From Aquirufa ecclesiirivi (GTDB lineage: Bacteria; Bacteroidota; Bacteroidia; Cytophagales; Spirosomataceae), in contig NZ_JAANOP010000004.1 of NCBI RefSeq assembly GCF_011250515.1, positions 124,001 through 188,000 of the forward strand: a DNA stretch of 64,000 nucleotides, written 5' to 3'. Under the pieces are notes generated by a model. It ran no database searches. It saw nothing but the letters and a program-made list of their open reading frames with translations, and was not told the DNA's origin. The position numbers and the translations under genes were made by a program. Of the stretch, positions 35,070 to 41,873 are shown piece after piece. Positions within the stretch are counted from its first letter, which is position 1; the number at the start of each line of letters is the position of its first letter.

Positions 35070-35366
35070 ATGCTTTGGAAAATCTACCAAAGGTTGGAAT
35101 ACCTAGATCATTTAATACAGACCCGGTCAACGGGAAGTCCGAAAGAATTAGCAAAGAAATTGGGTATTACAGAAAGAGCTTGGTATCTTTTTCGTGATGA
35201 GTTAGTAAACGATTTAAAGGTCCCCATTAAGTATTGTAAGCATTCCAATAGCTATATATATACGGAAGAAGGAAGGATGGAAATGGGATTCAAGAAACTA
35301 TCCGAAGCTTCTCAATTACAAATTTTAGGGAGGGGGAATTGTATAATTTATCCAGTTTATTTATAA
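35070..35366 (+). CDS. Small helix-turn-helix regulator
   Basis: A 98-residue protein. Residues 1-50 form a predicted HTH: YQRLEYLDHLIQTRSTGSPK, ELAKKLGITERAWYLFRDEL. Then VPIKYCKHSNSYIYTEEG resembles the wing region of small DNA-binding proteins that often lie next to bacteriocin-type peptide genes in Bacteroidota (general recollection). It is probably a local transcription regulator for the peptide gene 98 bp downstream. A TACTTTCG box at 35029-35036 may be its -7 element. The last residues (RGNCIIYPVYL) are unusual and may reflect drift. Confidence 0.65.
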   Translation: MLWKIYQRLEYLDHLIQTRSTGSPKELAKKLGITERAWYLFRDELVNDLKVPIKYCKHSNSYIYTEEGRMEMGFKKLSEASQLQILGRGNCIIYPVYL

Positions 35367-35464
35367 AAATGATGTTTGTCAAAAACTGAAATATTAGTTC
35401 ATTAAAGGTTGGTAATATTGCATCAACTTACGATTTTGTAAGGCAACCTAACTACTATTATAAA

Positions 35465-35605
35465 ATGAAAAAGTTAAATGACAATCAAATTGTTTCTATT
35501 CAAGGTGGATCAATTTGGGTATTATTTGCCGCTGTAATTATATCAGCCTGTGTGGCTGATGCAATCTTTGACATTGACTGGTTAAATACCCCATGTCATA
35601 AATAG
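35465..35605 (+). CDS. Double-glycine leader peptide (putative secreted bacteriocin-like peptide)
   Basis: The ATG at 35465 opens 46 codons. The leader MKKLNDNQIVSIQGG fits the C39-processed type: hydrophobic residues at leader positions -4, -7 and -12, ending in Gly-Gly at 14-15. The predicted core is 31 residues, starting SIWVLFAAVIISACVADAIF and ending IDWLNTPCHK. It is hydrophobic in its first half and has two cysteines (29 and 44). A hairpin terminator follows at once. The gene lies between an HTH regulator and an operon that encodes a C39-peptidase ABC exporter, the enzyme expected to cut after GG. Whether the product is an antimicrobial, a signal or something else is not known. Confidence 0.75.
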   Translation: MKKLNDNQIVSIQGGSIWVLFAAVIISACVADAIFDIDWLNTPCHK

Positions 35606-35616
35606 GTTGTGTTAAA

Positions 35617-35655
35617 GGGCCGAAATTAAACTTTCGACCCTTTTTTGTTTTTTCA
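35617..35655 (+). terminator. Terminator or attenuator after the leader-peptide gene
   Basis: GGGCCGAAA and CTTTCGACCC pair with one mismatch around a short loop, followed by TTTTTTGTTTTTT. It starts 12 bp after the peptide stop and 54 bp before the next gene. It would let the peptide be made in excess over the downstream export genes. Confidence 0.8.
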
Positions 35656-35670
35656 AAGTAAGCAAGTAAT

Positions 35671-36882
35671 ATGATTAGGAAATTATTGATATGTACAATA
35701 TGTTGTTTTATTAAATTAACAACAAGCTTTTCTCAGGGGGATTCCACAACAGTTAAGGCTTATCCATTTTTATTTTTTGATACGTATAATAAGGCTTACA
35801 ATATGCGATTGGTTAATCAAAACTATATATCAATTCATAATTATTTGTGGGATCACAAGCCAGAAGGTACATTACCTAGATTGTTTTTTGTTTTTGGGCA
35901 TCTATTTGGCATGGTTTATACACATGAAGCTGGACATCAAAATGTTTTAATATCTGAGGGAATAGGTAGTTATATTACTCCAACATGGAATACATCAGGA
36001 TTAGCCATAGTCGGAGGGGTAATGGATAATACTCTTATTAATCTTCGAGATAGAAATTTGCCAGCATATATCAGGTTACATACTGGCGGATTAGAAGCAG
36101 ATTATGGTATAATTCGCAAAATTAAGACAGATATAGCTTTCAATGGCGCCAATGTTAAGGATATAGGACCAGAATATTCCACAAGAATCTGGGCTTCTAT
36201 TTTTTATCTTTCTTCAAGCACTATTAAACTATATTCAATTCAAGAAAGCCAAGATCAACTTAATAATGATATTGTTGGTCATGATATATGGGGTTATATT
36301 AAACACATTAATCGTCCCGATGCTCCATTTCATCGATATATTCAATTTGATGAATTAACAACTAATGAACGAGCCCAATTAAATAGAATAGCAGTTAGTT
36401 CATTGTTGAATTTGTTAGGGCCTGGCAAAGTAAAGTTTTCAGTTAGAGGCTCAAAAGTATCTTTAGGCGGAAGTTATTTGCTAACCCCATTTGGGGATAT
36501 GTTTGAACAAAATATATACATCAAAAAAAATACGCTAAAACTACAAACTGACTTGAAAATGTATCAGAATAAATATTATCAGTCGTTTGGTTTTGGAATT
36601 TCATTATTTGACAAGAAAATTTCGAATAATTTGAATATAAATCTAGCAGCCAATTATTGGAGCCAACCTTCTGGATTTAGTTTTTTAACTAACCAGTTTA
36701 AAGCAGGTGGGAGTTTTGATGTTCTATGTAAATGGATGCCAAAATTTACGGAGGGTAAATTTTCTATTGATGCCGCGTTACATGCCAAAACTGAAGGATT
36801 TGAACCTGAAGAGCCTTTCATGAGTAAAGGGATATTTTTTAGAACTGGAATAACTTTTTATCAGAAATTTAGAAAACAGTAG
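35671..36882 (+). CDS. Secreted HExxH-motif protein with barrel-like C-terminal half
   Basis: A 403-residue protein with a signal peptide (MIRKLLICTICCFIKLTTSF, cleavage near SFSQG). HEAGH at residues 85-89, in MVYTHEAGHQNVLISEGIGS, is a gluzincin-type zinc motif preceded by hydrophobic residues. An acidic candidate third ligand lies in HTGGLEADYG further on. The last ~160 residues alternate in strand-like segments (KYYQSFGFGISLF, NLNINLAANYWS) and resemble outer-membrane barrel hairpins. It could be a periplasmic or outer-membrane protease that matures, releases or gives immunity to the exported peptide. No family was recognised. Strongly AT-rich, like the rest of the island. Confidence 0.65.
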   Translation: MIRKLLICTICCFIKLTTSFSQGDSTTVKAYPFLFFDTYNKAYNMRLVNQNYISIHNYLWDHKPEGTLPRLFFVFGHLFGMVYTHEAGHQNVLISEGIGSYITPTWNTSGLAIVGGVMDNTLINLRDRNLPAYIRLHTGGLEADYGIIRKIKTDIAFNGANVKDIGPEYSTRIWASIFYLSSSTIKLYSIQESQDQLNNDIVGHDIWGYIKHINRPDAPFHRYIQFDELTTNERAQLNRIAVSSLLNLLGPGKVKFSVRGSKVSLGGSYLLTPFGDMFEQNIYIKKNTLKLQTDLKMYQNKYYQSFGFGISLFDKKISNNLNINLAANYWSQPSGFSFLTNQFKAGGSFDVLCKWMPKFTEGKFSIDAALHAKTEGFEPEEPFMSKGIFFRTGITFYQKFRKQ

Positions 36883-36916
36883 AATTTGTAATACCCTAAA
36901 ATGGAATTATACTACA

Positions 36917-37546
36917 ATGATAAAAACTCGATTTGCCCTATTAATATTGCTTTTTCTGGATTATTATCTGTATTTCTTAACCAATAAGTATATTTTGACA
37001 GATGAGATTTATAAAGGTTATCTCTTAAATCAATATTCAGAAAATACAGTTTTACAGATTTTAGAAAAGATAAATTGGATTAAATCATACATTGATTTTT
37101 TAGTACCTTTTTTGCTTTTGTTAAAAATATTTTGCGTGCTTATGATTATTCAAATAGGCTTATTCTTATATGATATTAAAGTAGGTATCAAACAAGTTCT
37201 TAGAGCAATAATTTGGTCTGAATATGTTTTTTTAATTTCACCAATTATAACCTTATTCTGGTTTCTCATATTTAATAGAAATTATGGAATAAATGATGTT
37301 AAATACTTCCCACCATTTTCATTATTAGAAGTTTTCCAACCCGAAATGTTAGAAGAAGGTATTATTTATATACTACAATCAATTAACCTATTTGAAATAG
37401 CCTATGTTATTATTTTAAGCAAGAAAATAAGTCAAGCTTGTAAATTAGATTTTGATGAAGGGTTGAAAATTATATCATCTAGTTATATTCCTTTTTTCCT
37501 TTTGTGGCTCGTAATTGTTGCTTTTATGCTATTAATTATCGCTTAA
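36917..37546 (+). CDS. Polytopic membrane protein of the export island
   Basis: A 209-residue integral membrane protein with about five hydrophobic segments (FALLILLFLDYYLYFL, IDFLVPFLLLLKIFCVLMII, IIWSEYVFLISPIITLFWFL, a helix around LFEIAYVIIL, and the C-terminal FFLLWLVIVAFMLLIIA). It has only two separate cysteines and no CxxC, so it is not a VKOR/DsbB-type oxidase. The topology recalls Yip1-like proteins found in similar clusters, but this is uncertain. It is 34 bp after the HExxH gene and 1 bp before the thioredoxin-like gene. It may be an immunity protein or an export partner. Confidence 0.65.
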   Translation: MIKTRFALLILLFLDYYLYFLTNKYILTDEIYKGYLLNQYSENTVLQILEKINWIKSYIDFLVPFLLLLKIFCVLMIIQIGLFLYDIKVGIKQVLRAIIWSEYVFLISPIITLFWFLIFNRNYGINDVKYFPPFSLLEVFQPEMLEEGIIYILQSINLFEIAYVIILSKKISQACKLDFDEGLKIISSSYIPFFLLWLVIVAFMLLIIA

Positions 37547-37547
37547 A

Positions 37548-38045
37548 ATGATCGAAAAACGAAGTTTTGTTTTTATGGGATCAATTGGATTCTTAATTAC
37601 ATTTATTTTACTACTAGTTTATTTTAAGTATGTTGAATTAAGGGGTCAAAGAAGCCTACCTAAGTCTAAAAATATTACTTGGATTCAAAATAAACCTTTA
37701 AGAGAAAATTATAAAATTTTTTTGATTGTGCTCATATTTCATCCTGATTGTGATTATTGTAAGTATGAAGCAACCGAAATATTTAAAAACAGAGAGAAGT
37801 TTTCTAGAGTTAATTTTTGGTGGATTTCTTATGCTAAGAAAACCGAAATACTTGCTTTTAAGAACAAATACTTACCAGGAAATATCGATGAAATGAGTAT
37901 TGGATTTATCCCAATTGATAAATTGTCAAATATTTTTGGTAACGTAACGATACCTCATATTTACATTTATAATAATGATAAATTATTGATAAAAGAATTT
38001 AAAGGTGAAACTAAGATGGACGCTTTAATTCAATTTATTAAGTAA
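37548..38045 (+). CDS. Membrane-anchored thioredoxin-like protein (CxxC)
   Basis: A 165-residue protein with one N-terminal transmembrane helix (VFMGSIGFLITFILLLVYF), so the catalytic domain is periplasmic. The redox motif is CDYC (Cys68/Cys71) in FHPDCDYCKYEA, and the cis-proline comes in NVTIPHIYIY, as in TlpA/thioredoxin folds. The predicted core of the island's peptide has two cysteines, so this protein may form, reduce or isomerise its disulfide. It follows the membrane protein gene by 1 bp and precedes the exporter by 51 bp. It is not a cytochrome-maturation gene by context. Confidence 0.78.
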   Translation: MIEKRSFVFMGSIGFLITFILLLVYFKYVELRGQRSLPKSKNITWIQNKPLRENYKIFLIVLIFHPDCDYCKYEATEIFKNREKFSRVNFWWISYAKKTEILAFKNKYLPGNIDEMSIGFIPIDKLSNIFGNVTIPHIYIYNNDKLLIKEFKGETKMDALIQFIK

Positions 38046-38096
38046 TTTTTTTTTTGATTTTATCTAGTTGATTTTTTAAAAGTACCTAACCCATTA

Positions 38097-40211
38097 ATGA
38101 AAAAACCTATTATCGTTCAACAACAGGGGACCTCCGACTGTGGTGTAGCATGTTTACTTTCTATTCTCAGATATTTTGGAGGAAATAATAAAATAGAGAA
38201 TTTAAGGCAGTTGAGTGGAACTACTTTACATGGAACAAGTGTGCTGGGCTTAAAGCAAGCTTCAGAGAAACTTGGAATGGATGCTGAAGCTTTTAAAGTT
38301 GAAGATGTTGACTTATTCAAAATTAAGGCAGATTTACCGTGTATTTTACATGTGATGGTAGAAGGTAACTTGGAGCATTATGTACTTTGTTATAAAATTC
38401 CGACTTCTAAATCTGGTTTTTATCTTATTGGAGATCCTGCTTTTGGAATTAGGGAATGGACTGAAGAAAAATTACTGTCCTATTGGAAGTCACGTGTTGT
38501 TTTATTCCTAAGGCCAAACAAATATTTTGTTTATTCTCCTCAATCTCGTTTCAGGAAGGTGACTTTAATGAGGAATTTGATTAAAAATGATATTCATTTA
38601 TTGATAATAGCTTCTGTGATGGGAATTATTATAGCAGCTTTAGGAATGTCAACAGCAATATTTAGTCAAAATTTATTAGATCATATACTACCTGAACTTC
38701 ACTACAAAAAATTATACTTGGGATTATTTCTATTTGTGTTGATTGGAATTTCTAAATCTGGAATTGGATATTTGAGAGGTGTATTTCTTATTCGTCAAGC
38801 TCGTGAATTTAATATAAGAATCATGGATGATTTTTATGGGAAATTATTTCAATTGCCAAGTGATTTTTTTATATCCAGAAAAACTGGTGAAATTATTACT
38901 CGTATCAATGATACAAGACGTATTCAAGAATTAATAAGCTATTTATTTGGAAGCTTGATTATTGATTTTTTAGTTGTATTCACATCAGTTATTTTCATAT
39001 TTTATTATTCTAATTTTATTGGGTTTATATCATTAATTACAGTTCCATTATTTATATGTTTAATGTCGATTTTTCATAAGCAAATTATTAATTCTCAAAA
39101 AGAAGTAATGAGTTCTTCTGCTATGGCTGAAAGTCACTTTGTCGATGTTATTTCTGGAATACATTCCATTAAAGCTGTAAACAAAGAGAATTTCTTTATT
39201 GTAAGAGGTAAACAATTTTATCAAAATTTTCAAAATAAAGTATTCAATTTAGGTTTTATAGCCAATACCTTTGGGTTATGGAGTGAATTTGCTTCAAATA
39301 TTATAATATCAATAATTCTTGGTTTTTGCTCAATTGCAGTTTTGAATAATCAAATTAAACTTGGAGAAATGATGGCAATTGTTGCAATTGGTTCCAATTT
39401 AATAAATGCAGTTTCTCGTTTAACTAATAGTAATATAAGATTACAAGAAGCTACAATTGCATTAGAGCGAATGCATGAATTTAGTTCTAATGATTTAATG
39501 AATACTGATGGGGGAAAAAGTAATGGATTAATAAGCTCAGAATTTAAGTTTGATTCATTGAAAATTAATAATTTATCTTTTAGGTTCTCTGGGAGATTAG
39601 AGCTCTTTTCTCATATTAACTTAGAGCTAAAGAATGGAGAATTACTAATAGTTTTGGGAGAAATAGGGTCTGGTAAAAGTATCTTACTTCAAATTTTACA
39701 AAAAATCTATAATTATGATTCTGGTTCAATTTTAATTGGTAATAAAGAGTTAAGGCAAATAGATAGTATTTCTTGGCGAAATCAAGTAGGAATCGTAGCA
39801 CAAGAAATTAAAATTTTTAATGCAACATTAATTGAAAATATTATTTTAGATGATGTGTTGAATGAACAAGAAAAGGTAATTGAGTTTTGTAAAAAATGGG
39901 GGTTTGATTTGTATTTCGATAAACTTCCAAATTCTTATATGACAATTGTAGGAGAAAATAGTGTTCAGCTTTCGGGTGGTCAAAAACAACTAGTGGGATT
40001 GGTGAGGGCTCTTTACCGTAAACCAAAAATTTTATTATTGGACGAACCTACCTCTTCACTGGATGAAAAAACAGAGAAATTTGTATTTGATGTTTTGGGG
40101 AAATTGAAAAGTGAAATGGCAATTTTAATGGTGACACATAGGGGATCTGTGATTTCAAATGCTGACAAAATATTCGAATTCAAATCTAAGACTTTGGTTC
40201 AAATTAAATAG
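38097..40211 (+). CDS. Peptidase (C39)-containing ABC transporter
   Basis: A 704-residue PCAT-type exporter that cleaves and exports double-glycine peptides. The N-terminal C39 domain has Cys15 (SDCGVACL), His94 (LEHYVLCY) and Asp113 (GDPAFG), with Gln nearby, so the triad is intact. About six membrane helices span residues 165-440. The ATPase domain has Walker A GEIGSGKS (521-528), signature LSGGQKQ (from 625), Walker B LLLDEPTSSLDE (Asp649/Glu650) and the H-loop His681. Its natural substrate is probably the leader peptide at 35465-35605. No HlyD-type adaptor is next to it, although Gram-negative PCATs usually need one. Confidence 0.93.
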   Translation: MKKPIIVQQQGTSDCGVACLLSILRYFGGNNKIENLRQLSGTTLHGTSVLGLKQASEKLGMDAEAFKVEDVDLFKIKADLPCILHVMVEGNLEHYVLCYKIPTSKSGFYLIGDPAFGIREWTEEKLLSYWKSRVVLFLRPNKYFVYSPQSRFRKVTLMRNLIKNDIHLLIIASVMGIIIAALGMSTAIFSQNLLDHILPELHYKKLYLGLFLFVLIGISKSGIGYLRGVFLIRQAREFNIRIMDDFYGKLFQLPSDFFISRKTGEIITRINDTRRIQELISYLFGSLIIDFLVVFTSVIFIFYYSNFIGFISLITVPLFICLMSIFHKQIINSQKEVMSSSAMAESHFVDVISGIHSIKAVNKENFFIVRGKQFYQNFQNKVFNLGFIANTFGLWSEFASNIIISIILGFCSIAVLNNQIKLGEMMAIVAIGSNLINAVSRLTNSNIRLQEATIALERMHEFSSNDLMNTDGGKSNGLISSEFKFDSLKINNLSFRFSGRLELFSHINLELKNGELLIVLGEIGSGKSILLQILQKIYNYDSGSILIGNKELRQIDSISWRNQVGIVAQEIKIFNATLIENIILDDVLNEQEKVIEFCKKWGFDLYFDKLPNSYMTIVGENSVQLSGGQKQLVGLVRALYRKPKILLLDEPTSSLDEKTEKFVFDVLGKLKSEMAILMVTHRGSVISNADKIFEFKSKTLVQIK

Positions 40212-40296
40212 CAATTAAAAATTATTAGATATTGAGCATTAATTTGAAATATATAATTGTATTCAGTTAAGTTAGTTTCACTTTCAACCCATTTCC

Positions 40297-40324
40297 CCAA
40301 CCCTAAAACCACTCATCATTTATT
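40297..40324. repeat. 28-bp direct repeat, right flank of the peptide-export island
   Basis: 27 of 28 bases match 34977-35004. It lies 85 bp after the exporter stop and 67 bp before the SPFH gene. Confidence 0.85.
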
Positions 40325-40391
40325 GCCCAGTATCATCGGGGAAAATCCCTAGTTTAAGCTGTTTTTGTAAATTATAATCCCCCTAATAACC

Positions 40392-41333
40392 ATGACTACT
40401 TTACTCGTTTTTGGAATCATTGGAATCTTGCTAATATTCTTTAGTTTGGTGACAGTCCAGCAAGGCAATATTGCCGTTATTTCCATGTTTGGTAAGTACC
40501 AGCGTATCCTGCACCCAGGTTTGAACTTTAAAATTCCGCTGATAGAAAGTGTCTACAAAGTCATTTCTATCCAAAATCGCTCCATCGAATTGGAATTTCA
40601 GGCAATCACCATTGACCAAGCCAATGTGTACTTTAAATCCATGTTGCTGTATTCGGTCATCAACCAAGAAGAAGAAACCATCAAAAATGTAGCCTATAAA
40701 TTCATTGATGCCCAAAGTCTCATGCAAACTTTGGTCAGAACGGTAGAGGGATCCATTCGTTCCTTTGTAGCCACCAAACGTCAAAGTGAAATCTTAAGTT
40801 TACGCAAGGAAATTGTTTCTTATGTGAAAGATCAAATCGATCAAGTGATGGAAGAATGGGGCTATCACCTACAAGATTTACAATTAAATGACATCACTTT
40901 TGACGAGGTCATTCTGAAATCCATGAGTCAAGTTGTAGCGTCCAATAACTTAAAAGCCGCTGCTGAAAATGAAGGTCAGGCCTTATTGATTACCAAAACT
41001 AAAGCGGCCGAAGCAGAAGGTAATGCCATCAAAATTTCTGCCAATGCAGAACGTGAAGCAGCTCAATTGCGTGGTCAAGGTGTTGCCCTTTTCCGTCAAG
41101 AAGTAGCCAAAGGTATGTCGGATGCCGCCCGAGAAATGCAACAGGCAAATTTAGATACTTCGGTGATTTTGTTTTCCATGTGGACGGAAGCCATCAAGCA
41201 ATTTGGAGAGCAGTCGAACGGAAACGTGATTTTCTTAGATGGTTCTGCCGATAATATGCAAAGAACCATGCAGCAAATGATGAGTGTCAACCAGCTGCAA
41301 ACCATCAAACAAAACAAAAAGAAAGAGAGTTAA
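40392..41333 (+). CDS. SPFH/Band 7 domain protein
   Basis: A 313-residue membrane-associated protein with an N-terminal helix (LLVFGIIGILLIFFSLV). The SPFH domain starts VQQGNIAVISMFGKYQRILHP, a stomatin/HflK-like sequence. A long alpha-helical C-terminal part, rich in Ala/Glu/Gln (KAAEAEGNAIKISANAEREA), drives oligomerisation. It may organise membrane microdomains or regulate a membrane protease. No NfeD partner is adjacent. GC content returns to the level of the housekeeping genes here, marking the end of the island. Its stop codon lies within a terminator hairpin. Confidence 0.92.
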   Translation: MTTLLVFGIIGILLIFFSLVTVQQGNIAVISMFGKYQRILHPGLNFKIPLIESVYKVISIQNRSIELEFQAITIDQANVYFKSMLLYSVINQEEETIKNVAYKFIDAQSLMQTLVRTVEGSIRSFVATKRQSEILSLRKEIVSYVKDQIDQVMEEWGYHLQDLQLNDITFDEVILKSMSQVVASNNLKAAAENEGQALLITKTKAAEAEGNAIKISANAEREAAQLRGQGVALFRQEVAKGMSDAAREMQQANLDTSVILFSMWTEAIKQFGEQSNGNVIFLDGSADNMQRTMQQMMSVNQLQTIKQNKKKES

Positions 41334-41349
41334 AACTCTCTTTCTTTTT
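41321..41349. terminator. Bidirectional terminator
   Basis: GAAAGAGAGTT and AACTCTCTTTC form an 11-bp stem followed by TTTTT on the plus strand; the minus strand also has a T-run. It overlaps the SPFH stop codon (41331-41333) and serves the convergent YfiT-like gene too. Confidence 0.8.
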
Positions 41350-41350
41350 A

Positions 41351-41869
41351 TTATTTCACCGATAAAACATGCGCCAAATGATGGTCGCAATGCCAAGCGT
41401 AGATACCCAAGGCTCGGTCTAATGGATATGTGATTCCTCTTTCTGGATTGATATATGCCTTTTTCCAATCAGCTTCTTGTAAGGTATTTAATAAATACAC
41501 CCAACGTAAGTGAACATATTGAATGCCTTCCAATGACCATTCAATGGGAGCTTCGTTGCCATCGGGCAAATTCGCCCAATCTGCTTCTGAGTATGGTTTG
41601 ATGATTGGATTTTCTTCCGTCAAGGCCATTTTGAAACGAATGAATGAATTCATGTGGCTGTCGTTAACGTGGTGAATGACCTGACGGGCAGTCCAACCAC
41701 CTGGACGGTAATGTTTCGCTAAGGTTTCATCCGACATGCCTGCAACAGCTTGTTTTAGTTTTTCTGGAAAGTCAGCTAATGTCTGAATCCAAGCTTTTCT
41801 ATGTTCTAGCGTGATGTTTTCAGGTGCTGAAAACTTGCCAACGGGATATTGCAATGGGTTGATTTCCAT
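41351..41869 (-). CDS. YfiT/DinB-like metal-dependent hydrolase or bacillithiol transferase-like protein
   Basis: A 172-residue four-helix-bundle protein of the DinB superfamily. Characteristic parts are YRPGGWTARQVIHHVNDSHM, with the first His ligand, and HCDHHLAHVL, with the second and third His ligands, plus the N-terminal YPVGKF motif of the YfiT subgroup. Relatives bind Ni/Zn and transfer thiol cofactors in Firmicutes. In Bacteroidota the substrate is unclear. It lies 4 bp after the Ddl-like gene, last in the minus-strand run from 45973. Confidence 0.88.
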   Translation of the reverse strand: MEINPLQYPVGKFSAPENITLEHRKAWIQTLADFPEKLKQAVAGMSDETLAKHYRPGGWTARQVIHHVNDSHMNSFIRFKMALTEENPIIKPYSEADWANLPDGNEAPIEWSLEGIQYVHLRWVYLLNTLQEADWKKAYINPERGITYPLDRALGIYAWHCDHHLAHVLSVK

Positions 41870-41873
41870 AAGA

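Noticed and set aside
36917-37546. VKOR/DsbB-type disulfide oxidase in the export island
   Set aside because: The protein has only two isolated cysteines and no CxxC motif.
41096-41468. Minus-strand frames across the SPFH gene end
   Set aside because: They are antisense of the SPFH and YfiT-like genes, cross a clear bidirectional terminator and match no protein pattern.
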